This document shows positions 27,807 through 35,322 of a stretch of 64,000 nucleotides of DNA, piece after piece (the stretch's first letter is position 1; each line of letters opens with the position of its first letter). The DNA lies in contig OZ220684.1 in the NCBI GenBank assembly GCA_965116395.1, forward strand, positions 3,596,001-3,660,000, read 5' to 3'. The DNA comes from Bin5 sp965116395 (GTDB lineage: Bacteria > Chloroflexota > Anaerolineae > Caldilineales > Caldilineaceae). The notes under the pieces were generated by a model, which worked only from the letters and a program-made list of their open reading frames with translations, was not told where the DNA came from and did no database searches. Both the position numbers and the translations under genes were made by a program.

Positions 27807-29307
27807 GAAGCGGAAGCCGGCTGCTGAGAGTGTCCAGCAGCGCTTGCTCCTGTTCCGGCAGGACGGTGCGCAGGTCGAACAACAGCAGGTTTTGCTGGAT
27901 CCGGCAGATGATGGGTGGGTCGGCCTGGCGTAAAGAGGCGGCCGCGCTGTCCGGCTGTGGAATGTCGAGCGCCAGCAGAAATGTTGGCAGCGTTTCGCCG
28001 GGCAGACTGCCGCCTCCTATGGTGCTTTTGCCTGGAATCACGGCGGCCTTGATGTCTGCAGCGGCCAACTGGCTCTGGCAGCGGACGGCGCGCTGCTGAA
28101 CGGCCTCTGGTGTCTGCGCAATCATGCTCCACAAGGGAATCTCAGCCGCGGCCCGGTCTCGTCGATAGGCCCGCAGGGTGGCATCCAGGGCGGCTAATGT
28201 CATCTTGTCCACGCGCAGAGCGCGGGCAAGCGGGTGCGAGCGCAACCGTGCAATACACTCGGCCTTGCCCACGATCAATCCAGCCTGGGGACCGCCCAAG
28301 AGCTTGTCACCGCTGAAGGTGATGATGTCGGCGCCGGCCTTTACGCTACTCTGCACCATGGGTTCCGGGGCCAGCCCGAACTGGGCTGTATTCAACAGTG
28401 TGCCGGAGCCCAGGTCGTCGATGACGAGCGGGCGGTCGGCAGAAGGGGGGACTTGGGCGCTGCCGCCAGTTTCAGTCTCGACGTCGGCGTCGGGGTTCTC
28501 AGGTGCAACGCGTGCGTGTGCAATCTCGACCAGTTCTGACAGTTCCGGCTTCTTTACAAAGCCAATCTGTTTGAAATTACTGGCGTGAATCCGCATAAGG
28601 GCGGCGGTTGTGGCGTTGATCGCAGCGGCGAAGTCGTGCGGATGGGTGCGGTTGGTCGTACCTACCTCCACCAAAGTGGCGCCGCTTTGGCGCAGTACAT
28701 CGGGAATGCGGAAGCCGCCACCGATCTCGACCAGTTCGCCGCGGCTGACGATCACCTCTCGCTTGTCACAGAGTGCGGTAAGCGCCAGGAAAACTGCTGC
28801 GGCGTTGTTATTGACGACGAGGGCATCTTCGGCGCCGGTCAACTCGCACAAGAGCCGGGCAGGGTGAGCATGACGGCTGCCGCGCTGACCGGTTTCCACA
28901 TCGTATTCCAAGGTATTGTAGCCTTGCGACAGGCGGACTACGGCGTCCTGGGCCTTCTGGCTGAGAGGTGTGCGGCCCAGATTGGTGTGGATAAGTACGC
29001 CGGTGGCGTTGATGACGGGGCGCAGCGAGGGGGCATCGGCCGCGAGTACGTTCCTGGTGATGCGGTCGGTCAGTTGCTTTGCAGTGGGAGCCGTCTGCCC
29101 GTTGTGGATGGCGAGGCGAGCGCAGTCCAGCTCGGCGCGTGTTTCCGCGGTGACCGGGCCGCTGCCATAGGCCTCCGCAAGGGCTGCGATGTCGGACCGC
29201 TGCAGGAGCTTGTCGACGGCGGGTAGTTTACGAAACTCGGCGGCTTCCCGCTGTTGTTTCTGTTGATCGGGGATATTGGGCGTTTGGGTGGGAGCACTTT
29301 CTGTCAT
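27775..29307 (-). CDS. selA: L-seryl-tRNA(Sec) selenium transferase
   Basis: A 510-residue PLP enzyme that turns Ser-tRNA(Sec) into selenocysteyl-tRNA with selenophosphate. The SelA hallmarks are RPVINATGVLIHTNLGR, the tRNA/substrate region GSRHAHPARLLCELTG, and the PLP lysine motif TFSGDKLLGGPQAGLI. Length is slightly above the usual 460-470 because of an insert near residues 275-300 (DADVETETGGSAQVPP). selB, selD and tRNA-Sec are not in the window, so whether the host makes selenoproteins must be judged from elsewhere. The overlap with the isopentenyl phosphate kinase gene suggests co-transcription without a known functional link. Confidence 0.93.
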   Translation of the reverse strand: MTESAPTQTPNIPDQQKQQREAAEFRKLPAVDKLLQRSDIAALAEAYGSGPVTAETRAELDCARLAIHNGQTAPTAKQLTDRITRNVLAADAPSLRPVINATGVLIHTNLGRTPLSQKAQDAVVRLSQGYNTLEYDVETGQRGSRHAHPARLLCELTGAEDALVVNNNAAAVFLALTALCDKREVIVSRGELVEIGGGFRIPDVLRQSGATLVEVGTTNRTHPHDFAAAINATTAALMRIHASNFKQIGFVKKPELSELVEIAHARVAPENPDADVETETGGSAQVPPSADRPLVIDDLGSGTLLNTAQFGLAPEPMVQSSVKAGADIITFSGDKLLGGPQAGLIVGKAECIARLRSHPLARALRVDKMTLAALDATLRAYRRDRAAAEIPLWSMIAQTPEAVQQRAVRCQSQLAAADIKAAVIPGKSTIGGGSLPGETLPTFLLALDIPQPDSAAASLRQADPPIICRIQQNLLLFDLRTVLPEQEQALLDTLSSRLPLLDGQAGAAGP

Positions 29308-29386
29308 GGCTATATTTTTTGCGCCCCATAGGAGCGCTCAAGTTGAGGAAGCATCTGTCTTGTCAGTCCGCCGGCCTGTTCAGATA

Positions 29387-29938
29387 CTAAGCGGGATGGA
29401 GGCGCGGCAAGTGATCGGCTGGCAAATCCTTCAACTTGGGATTACAGCGATCCCGATCGGAAAGGAGCGGGGCAGCGCTGTTCCAATCAACCGCCAGCTC
29501 CGGGTCATCCCAGGCAACGCCGTGTTCGTCAGTGCTGTCGTAATAGTTGTCAACATTATATGCGAGGGCAGCTTCCGTTAACGCCAGAAATCCATGTGCT
29601 ACGCCAACCGGAATGAAGATCCCGAGGGCGTTGCGCTTTCCGATTTCTACTGTTTCGGTCTGCCGAAAAGTCGGGCTATCGGGCCGCAGATCCGCAAGCG
29701 CTACCTGAATCGTTCCCAGGAGGCAGAACCAGTAGTCGACCTGATGGTAGTGGTAGTGCAGCCCGCGCAGAACGTCCGGTTTCGAATAGCTGACGTTCGA
29801 CTGTACGCGCTCCCAACTGCGTTGCGGAAACCACTCCTTGCGAAAAGTCTCCAGGAAACGGCCGCGGTCATCGCCGAAAGCGCGCAATGCGACGAAGTTT
29901 ACTCCCTCAATCAGTTGTGAAGCAGAAATCTCTGGCAC
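29387..29938 (-). CDS. dTDP-4-dehydrorhamnose 3,5-epimerase family protein
   Basis: A 183-residue cupin of the RmlC family. It contains FGDDRGRFLETFRKEWFP, the catalytic-region motif SYSKPDVLRGLHYHY (with the active-site His in RGLHYH), and the later conserved GVAHGFLALTEAALAYNVDNYY plus WDDPELAVDW. RmlC epimerises dTDP-4-keto-6-deoxyglucose toward dTDP-L-rhamnose, while close relatives act as single-site epimerases or keto-isomerases. No other rhamnose genes (rmlA, B, D) are next to it, so the exact reaction is uncertain. Length is normal. Confidence 0.85.
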   Translation of the reverse strand: MPEISASQLIEGVNFVALRAFGDDRGRFLETFRKEWFPQRSWERVQSNVSYSKPDVLRGLHYHYHQVDYWFCLLGTIQVALADLRPDSPTFRQTETVEIGKRNALGIFIPVGVAHGFLALTEAALAYNVDNYYDSTDEHGVAWDDPELAVDWNSAAPLLSDRDRCNPKLKDLPADHLPRLHPA

Positions 29939-30033
29939 AGGAAAACCTCTGGTATTTGTGACCCGGGGACAACACGGCGGACGCAGCGGAGGAGCGCTTT
30001 TCTCTGGGTCGCCGACTGCGGTGGGCCAACCGT

Positions 30034-30822
30034 TCAGTCCGTCAGTATACGCATGCGCTCAATGATCCTGTTGATTTCGGAGCTCTTGAGCTGGTAGGAG
30101 GTGCGGTTGACGACGAGCACCGCCTGGCTTTCAAGGATCGTGCGAATCTCCACCAGTCCGTTCATGCGCAGGGTGGCGCCGGTCTGGACCACATCGACAA
30201 TCAGATCAGAGAGGCCCAGAATTGGCCCAAGCTCGACCGAGCCACCAAGAGTAATGATCTCTGCGTTGACGCCTCTGTCAGCGAAGAAGCGGCGGGTGAG
30301 GCGCGGAAACTCGGTTGCGACGCGGGGCTGGCTCATGTAACGCAGGGGCGTTTCCGGCAGGTGGGAAGACAAGGATGTCTTGACGGAAAGGTCGGCAGCG
30401 TCAATATTCTCGCCAGGTTGGACCGTCGTCCTGTCGGCCGGGCCGGCGACGCTCAGGCGGCAGTGGCCGAAGGGAAGCAGGAGAGGTTCGTAGACGGCCC
30501 GATCTGTCTCTCGCACCACGTCGAGCCCGCAGATGCCCAGATCGGCTGCGCCGTGTTCCACGTAGGTGGGCACATCGCGCGGCTTGGCCATGACAAAGCC
30601 GATGGAGCCGTCGGCGGCGGGCAGAACCAGCTTGCGGCTTGCCGTGTCTGTTGGAATTGACAGCCCGGCCTTTTCCAGGAAGGACAGACTATCCTGCGCG
30701 AGCCGGCCTTTTGGCAAGGCAAATAGCAGCGATTGTTCGTTTGCCGCCTTTTTCGAGGACGGCTGTGCCTGTTCCGAGTCGGACGCCGGGTTGCGAATTG
30801 GCGCTGCATATGAAGTAGTCAT
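30034..30822 (-). CDS. hisG: ATP phosphoribosyltransferase catalytic subunit
   Basis: About 262 residues. ATG 30822 is chosen because it forms an ATGA overlap with the stop of hisZ. The protein has LLFALPKGRLAQDSLSFLEK, the substrate-binding VEHGAADLGICGLDVV, and the phosphate-binding ADLIVDVVQTGATLRMNGL-type region. HisG condenses ATP and PRPP in the first step of histidine synthesis. It lacks the C-terminal regulatory domain of long HisG, so it belongs to the short form that needs HisZ, which lies directly upstream. The first about 35 residues are a low-complexity extension not seen in standard short HisG. Confidence 0.93.
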   Translation of the reverse strand: MTTSYAAPIRNPASDSEQAQPSSKKAANEQSLLFALPKGRLAQDSLSFLEKAGLSIPTDTASRKLVLPAADGSIGFVMAKPRDVPTYVEHGAADLGICGLDVVRETDRAVYEPLLLPFGHCRLSVAGPADRTTVQPGENIDAADLSVKTSLSSHLPETPLRYMSQPRVATEFPRLTRRFFADRGVNAEIITLGGSVELGPILGLSDLIVDVVQTGATLRMNGLVEIRTILESQAVLVVNRTSYQLKSSEINRIIERMRILTD

Positions 30823-32114
30823 GTGCGCAGCTTCTCCCCGCACGAATCGGACGGCGCCGACAACCGGCTCTCATCGAACTGGCCGAGCAGGACAAAGTCA
30901 CCGCGCTCGTCGCGGCGGTGGTGTTGGAAGCCGTCCTCCCAGAGCAGGATGTCGCAAACACCTGTCTCTGCTGCATAGGCAAAGGCTGAATCGACCGTCC
31001 AGTTGTTGACGTCCACCTGAATATGCAGCCCGGTCTCGCGCATTTTCTGAACAAGGGCCAGAGCATCGGCGTTGCCCTGCGGGAGCGCCAGCGCGGGTGG
31101 GCGCCGGTCAGCGCCGGTGGCCGCGTCGGCTTCTTCCTGCCGCTGGCGCGCCACCAGGAGTCTGTCCACACCCAGAGCGACGCCCACGGCAGGTTGGGAC
31201 GGGCCGAAGCGGCCGACAAGGTCATCATAACGCCCGCCGCTGCCGACAGCAGTGCCAAGGCCTGGCGTCATCGCCTCGAATGAGACACCTGTGTAATAGC
31301 CAAGATTGCGAATCTCGGTAAGGTCGATGACGAGACTGTCAAGGATATCATAGCCGGTAAGGGCGTCGACGATCTGGCGCAGGTTCTGGAGGGCTTCGTG
31401 CATGCCACTGTTCTGTATGTGGCGTTCCGCCAGCGAAAGGATGCTGTCAACATTCTCGCCCACCAGATGCGGCAGGGTTTCGACCGCCTGGCGCTGGCCG
31501 GTCCGCAACGGCGTATCGCGCAGGAAGTCGGCCAAGAGCGGCTCGCTTTTTCGCTCCAGCGCCCACTGCAACTGTTGCGCCTGCTGCGGCGTGAGCGCCA
31601 GGGCTTCGAGGAGACTGCGATAGTAGCGGATATGGCCAATTATCAGTCGGAATTCGGTCAGACCGGCGACTCTCAGTGCGGTGGCGGTCAGGGCCAGGAT
31701 TTCGGCATCGGCCGCGGGCGTCGGCGCGCCGATCAACTCTCCACCTACCTGCCAGAATTCGCGCTGGCGGCCGGCCTGCGGTTCCAGGTAGCGAAAGACG
31801 CTGCCGCCGTAACAGAATCGCTGCGGCATCGGCCAATCGTGGAGCCGTGCGCCGACAAGGCGGGCTACCGGCGTGGTAAATTCGGGCCGCAAGGAGAGGG
31901 TGCTGCCGTCACGGTCGAGGAAGCGATACATGCCCTTGCGCAGCGAATCGTCATACTGGGCGCTGAGGGTTGAATCAAACTCGAACATGGGCGGGATTAC
32001 ATCGCCGTAACCCCAGCCGCGAAAAGTCTCCATCAGTTGGTTGAGGAGGCTCTGCCGCGTGCGGGCCTCATCCCAGAAGTAGTCGGCGACACCAAAGGGG
32101 ACGTGCCCGTTCAT
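30819..32114 (-). CDS. hisZ: ATP phosphoribosyltransferase regulatory subunit HisZ
   Basis: A 431-residue histidyl-tRNA synthetase-like protein. It has class II synthetase motif regions (GMYRFLDRDGSTLSLRPEFT near motif 2, and YDDLVGRFGPSQPAVGVALG near motif 3). The order FmdB-like, HisZ, HisG, joined by ATGA overlaps, marks it as HisZ rather than HisRS. HisZ forms the hetero-octamer with short HisG and carries its histidine-feedback site. The C-terminal anticodon-binding-like region (about residues 330-430) is unusually divergent, which also argues against a functional tRNA synthetase. Confidence 0.88.
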   Translation of the reverse strand: MNGHVPFGVADYFWDEARTRQSLLNQLMETFRGWGYGDVIPPMFEFDSTLSAQYDDSLRKGMYRFLDRDGSTLSLRPEFTTPVARLVGARLHDWPMPQRFCYGGSVFRYLEPQAGRQREFWQVGGELIGAPTPAADAEILALTATALRVAGLTEFRLIIGHIRYYRSLLEALALTPQQAQQLQWALERKSEPLLADFLRDTPLRTGQRQAVETLPHLVGENVDSILSLAERHIQNSGMHEALQNLRQIVDALTGYDILDSLVIDLTEIRNLGYYTGVSFEAMTPGLGTAVGSGGRYDDLVGRFGPSQPAVGVALGVDRLLVARQRQEEADAATGADRRPPALALPQGNADALALVQKMRETGLHIQVDVNNWTVDSAFAYAAETGVCDILLWEDGFQHHRRDERGDFVLLGQFDESRLSAPSDSCGEKLRT

Positions 32115-32398
32115 CTGCCCTGCTCGCGCTTTCGCTGTTTGTTGGCCTGAAATGTCTGGATCTGTTCCTTGGGGGTGTACGAGGCCGTCTTGGCTGTCTC
32201 GGCACTAGCCGCGCTCTGTTCCTGCGGGGTAAGCCCGCCGAGTTTCCCGAGCACGGCGACCTGCGAGATGGTTCGCCGTGTGGCAGTGCTGGCGCAGTCC
32301 GGACAGTCCGGCTGCTGGTCCTGTGCGGAGGCCGCTGTAGGCCAGTATCGGTCAAACCGGTGGTCGCAGTCCTGGCAGATATACTCGTAAATCGGCAT
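32111..32398 (-). CDS. FmdB-family zinc-ribbon protein
   Basis: A 95-residue protein starting at ATG 32398. MPIYEYICQDCDHRF and then CPDCASTATRR give the C..C...C..C zinc ribbon of the FmdB family, named for a gene near formamidase but of unknown role. The C-terminal half is charged and flexible (TPKEQIQTFQANKQRKREQG). Its stop overlaps the hisZ start by ATGA, so it is translated with the histidine genes. The longer frame to 32881 includes unrelated sequence and is not used. Confidence 0.8.
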   Translation of the reverse strand: MPIYEYICQDCDHRFDRYWPTAASAQDQQPDCPDCASTATRRTISQVAVLGKLGGLTPQEQSAASAETAKTASYTPKEQIQTFQANKQRKREQGR

Positions 32399-32565
32399 AT
32401 CGATCTCCGTTCCGACTCGGCTGCCAGTTCCGTCCGGCAGGGCGGTTGTGCTTCGAGTGACCACAGTATGCCAAAGGAAGAACAAATGCTCAAAGGTCGG
32501 CCATAGCCGGCGCGGGTAGGCGTGCTGTCCAGGGGCTTCGCGGCTGCACCCAATCGCGGGGGCAA

Positions 32566-32663
32566 TCTCATCTTGTTGGGAGAGAATTTTCAGGAGACGG
32601 CCAGTTTTGCAGCGGGCTCGTTTGCGTTTGGCGGCAATACCGATTTGGGCGCTGTTCTCGCTG
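32566..32663 (+). repeat. Left copy of a diverged direct repeat flanking the repeat-rich region
   Basis: The segment from TGGGAGAGAATTTTCAGGAG through CGTTTGCGTTTGGCGGCAA to ACCGATTTGGGCGCTGTTCT aligns with 34499-34592 at about 75% identity by eye. Together the two copies bracket about 1.9 kb of decamer-array DNA. No transposase or other gene lies between them. The pair could be ends of a decayed mobile unit or simply two more copies of a dispersed repeat. Confidence 0.5.
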
Positions 32664-32916
32664 GGTAGGGGCTTGAAAGCCATGCGGCGCAAGACGGCCA
32701 GGTTGTGCTGCCTATGGACCTTACGGGTGCGACTGTCGTCCCCATGCAAGAGCCAGCAGACTGAATTCTCGGTGCTCCGGTGGCTGAGGGTGGAAGTCAG
32801 GAGCCGGTTGGCATCGGAGGAAAAGATGGAATTCACATCAGATGCAGGTGCCTTGGAGGTTGATGCGGGCATTTCATTCATTGTGGAACGTTTCTGTCAG
32901 ATTCGTCTTGATGGTG

Positions 32917-33349
32917 GGACACAGGCATTCTCATGTGTGTGTTGGACGAGAGTTAACGAGAGTTCATGAGCGTTTACGAGCGTTAATAAACGTTTTCGGG
33001 TTGTCTGAGTTGCAGTTCACGGGATTTGCCTGATGGGCTGTGACTGGTGTCTTGCCGATGCAGGCATTCTCATCTGTGTGTTGGACGAGAGTTTGCGAGA
33101 GATCATGAGCGTTTACGAGCGTTTTGGGGTTGTCTGCGCTGCAGTTCATGGGATTTTCCTGATGGGCTGTGACTGGGGCCTTTGCGATTCAGGCTGTCTC
33201 GTATGAGCGATGGACGAGAGTTTACGAGAGATCATGAGAGTATACGAGCGTTTTCGGGTTGACTAAGCTGCAGTTCACGGAATTTTCCTGATGTGCTGTG
33301 ACCGGGGCCTTGCCGATGCAGGAATTCTCTTCTGTGTGTTGGACAAGAG
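32917..33349 (+). repeat. Tandem units of 129-139 bp, each with an internal decamer array
   Basis: Three full units and one partial. The landmark GGACGAGAGT occurs at 32944, 33083 and 33212, and as GGACAAGAGT at 33341. Spacing is 139, 129 and 129 bp. After each landmark there is a run of 10-bp units (consensus near NNACGAGMGT). Unit 1 has five decamers and units 2 and 3 have four, which exactly explains the 10-bp length difference. The array is followed by a conserved tail (GGGTTGTCTG, GCAGTTCACGGGATTT, CTGATGGGCTGTGA). No protein is encoded in a conserved frame. Function unknown. Confidence 0.8.
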
Positions 33350-33560
33350 TTACTGCCAGGGACTTACCTCGCTTGCGTGTTGCCGTAGGCAGAACCAATC
33401 GATAGGCGAAGTCACGAGAAAGGCCGCGAAGAACACCGAAGGCGTAACGGATTTTCTATGCGCGGCCCTTGGCGGAAGAGCACTTTGCTCCCGCAAATCG
33501 CTTTGGTGACAAACGTCAACGGGTACTCGTCATTACTGGATTCACTTGCCCGTGTTCTGG

Positions 33561-33620
33561 CCGCGAAATGTCTACAAATGTCGCGAAATGTATACGTATG
33601 TATACGTATGTCGCGCCAAT
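33561..33620 (+). repeat. Decamer array ending in ATG (6 units)
   Basis: Consecutive exact 10-bp units: CCGCGAAATG, TCTACAAATG, TCGCGAAATG, TATACGTATG, TATACGTATG, TCGCGCCAAT. The last three bases ATG repeat at a 10-bp period through five units. The array is followed by a T-run (CAGTTTTTTGAGACG) and later by TTTGGGCGAGAGCAGTGGCT, which recurs in diverged form at 34380. It has the same design as the arrays on both sides, with a different unit sequence. Confidence 0.7.
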
Positions 33621-33840
33621 TTCAGTTTTTTGAGACGCTATTTTGCGTCTTTCCGAACAGGTCCTCACCGTCCCTGATGGATTCCGGGAGGACGATTTGG
33701 GGGCATTTCACAGCGTTTCAGCTGACCGCTTTCGCCTGCAAGTTTTCTTTGGGCGAGAGCAGTGGCTTCTCAGTTCGTGCGCCTCGAATGTCCACAAAGC
33801 AGCCCCCTTGGTGGGCCAACAAGGGGTACCTATTTGATTA

Positions 33841-34250
33841 AGGCAGCCTAACGAGGCCTTGTCCCAATTCGATGCAATTGTCCTAGTTTGGTCGATCTAA
33901 GTCGATCCAAGTCGATCCAGGTCGATCCAAGTCGACGGGATTTCTTTTTTTTGGGACTTTCTTCGTGAGTTCGCAGACGGAACCTTCAGCCGATTCAGGC
34001 AGCCTCACGAGGCCTAGTCTCAAGTCGATGCAATTATCCTGGTTTGGTCGACCCAAGTCGACCCAAGTCGACGTAAGTCGACGTAAGTCGACGTAAGTCG
34101 ACGGGATTTCTTTTTTCTTGGACTTTTTTCTTGATTTCGCAGACGGTTCCTCCAGCCGATTCAGGCAGCCTCACGAGGTTTGTTCCAATTCGTTGCGATT
34201 GCCTTGGGTTCGGGCGGGTTGCGACGGATTATGACGGACTATGACGGCGT
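33841..34250 (+). repeat. Second family of long units (156-166 bp) with GTCGA decamer arrays
   Basis: AGGCAGCCT starts units at 33841, 33997 and 34163, giving periods of 156 and 166 bp. Unit 1 has five decamers at 33891-33940 (GTCGATCTAA, GTCGATCCAA, GTCGATCCAG, GTCGATCCAA, GTCGACGGGA). Unit 2 has six at 34047-34106 (GTCGACCCAA twice, GTCGACGTAA three times, GTCGACGGGA). The 10-bp difference in period equals that one extra decamer. Unit 3 has a diverged array (GCGACGGATT, ATGACGGACT, ATGACGGCGT at 34221-34250). Each array is preceded by a hairpin-prone GCCTCACGAGGC-like segment and followed by a T-rich run (GGGATTTCTTTTTT). Confidence 0.8.
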
Positions 34251-34498
34251 GTTTCCTCTTTTTCGGCCCTTACATGCTTGCGTTCGCAGATGTTTCCTCG
34301 CCGCCTTCTGTAGGTATCGGAAGATGAAGAGAGGGCAACTCACAGACGCACAGCGGCCCTCCTTCGGCTTCAGATATTCTTTTGGCGAGAGTCATGGCTT
34401 CTCAGGGTCAGAGGAAACGCAACTCATTTCGTACCCTATTATAGCACAGGATTTGGGGCCACAAGGGGCAACTTTACCCGAATCTCAGGGCATACGTA

Positions 34499-34592
34499 TC
34501 TCATTGGGAGAGAATTCTCGGGAGAAAGCCAGTAATCCAACCCGTTCGTTTACGTTTGGCAGCGGTACCGATTTTGGCGCTTTTCTCTCTGC
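34499..34592 (+). repeat. Right copy of the diverged direct repeat
   Basis: TGGGAGAGAATTCTCGGGAG, CGTTCGTTTACGTTTGGCAG and GGTACCGATTTTGGCGCT match 32566-32663. It lies at the right edge of the decamer-array region and directly before structured repeat copy C (34596). Confidence 0.5.
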
Positions 34593-34595
34593 GAA

Positions 34596-34882
34596 GTAAC
34601 TACTAAGCCACAGTAGTTGACCGGCCAGTCATCCTTGTAATCAATCAGGCTCTTGGTGACGCAACTGGTGTACAGCCGCCGCCATGCTCGCCAGCCGACA
34701 CGTTGCGAAGAAGGCACACGGTCGGTGAGGCATGTTTTTGTAGGGGGGCGTTGCGGGGGCGCAGCCCCTGCACAAGGGAGGGCCGAAGGCCCGACCGCCC
34801 AAAATACAACAATGAGGGGAGAAAAACACCTTTGCTCCCCTCGTTCAGAATTGCGAATCAGTTGCGGCTGAGAAGATACTAC
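34596..34882 (+). repeat. Structured MITE-like repeat, copy C (287 bp)
   Basis: The left end is GTAACTACTAAGCCACAGTA. The right end, reverse-complemented, is GTAGTATCTTCTCAGCCGCA. The core (about 34726-34801) is identical over about 75 bp to copy D, which lies 6.3 kb away. Hairpins are TGCGGGG-GCGCAG-CCCCTGCA and GGGCC-GAA-GGCCC. The segment after the core (CAACAATGAGGGGAGAAA) matches copy E on the other strand. Confidence 0.78.
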
Positions 34883-34939
34883 AGGGCTATAATATCACCG
34901 TTTTTGATGCAATTGTCCTGCATCCAATCGGGGCACGTG

Positions 34940-34968
34940 TTGACAAGCCCTGGGGCCGGCTGTATACT
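34940..34968 (+). promoter_or_regulatory. Sigma70 promoter of the B12 operon
   Basis: A perfect -35 TTGACA (34940-34945), a 17-bp spacer and -10 TATACT (34963-34968). Transcription would start near 34975 and read directly into the cobalamin riboswitch. Confidence 0.8.
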
Positions 34969-34993
34969 GCTGGCAATTGAATAATGAACGCCA

Positions 34994-35148
34994 GAGGCGC
35001 CCTTGGTCCGGATACAAGGGCTGAAAAGGCGAAGCCGGTGAGAGTCCGGCGCTGTCCCGCAACTGTAAGGGAAAGCAACTCTGCCTCCTTAGTGGAGAGC
35101 ATCTTGAGAGAGAAGTGAGGAGCGCTTCCCAAGCCAGGTCGACCGTCT
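34994..35148 (+). ncRNA. Cobalamin riboswitch (aptamer)
   Basis: The conserved core AAGCCGGTGAGAGTCCGG, then CGCTGTCCCGCAACTGTAA (about 35032-35068) matches the AdoCbl riboswitch consensus for the Cbl-binding junction. The downstream CCAGGTCGACC is a weaker match to the B12 box. It follows a consensus promoter and precedes a terminator hairpin and an uptake operon for cobalamin, so ligand binding should lower expression of those genes. The outer stem boundaries are approximate. Confidence 0.92.
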
Positions 35149-35221
35149 CTGTCGTACTCTTGAAACGTCTCGTGGATTGGATGACGGAGTCAGGCCTGAA
35201 ATTTGGGGCAAGGATTGCCGA

Positions 35222-35260
35222 AAACGTCCGATCTCGTAAGAGATCGGACGTTTCAGTTTT
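35222..35260 (+). terminator. Terminator hairpin of the cobalamin riboswitch
   Basis: A perfect 14-bp stem AAACGTCCGATCTC / GAGATCGGACGTTT with loop GTAA, followed by CAGTTTT. It lies between the aptamer and the first gene, as expected for the expression platform. GAAACGTCTCG at about 35162 could pair with part of the stem as anti-terminator, which is inference. Confidence 0.8.
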
Positions 35261-35322
35261 GGTGGCTGTTTCAGGCAGTGCGGCAGGGGCATCAATCATT
35301 TGTGCAATATGGAGAGAAACTG

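Noticed and set aside
30819..32114. Histidyl-tRNA synthetase (hisS)
   Set aside because: The divergent C-terminal region and the overlap with a short hisG point to HisZ, although both share the class II synthetase fold.
33458..33841. 127-codon open frame in the decamer-array region
   Set aside because: It crosses the 33561-33620 array and repeat modules whose other copies do not keep the frame, and it has no ribosome binding site or motif.
32917..34250. CRISPR or TIGR-type array
   Set aside because: Units are 10-bp tandem copies without variable spacers of a fixed length, no palindromic CRISPR repeat is seen, and no cas, tas or other nuclease gene is near.
34180..34599. 139-codon open frame at the right of the decamer-array region
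   Set aside because: It consists of repeat modules that match non-coding copies in other frames, and it runs into the end of element copy C.
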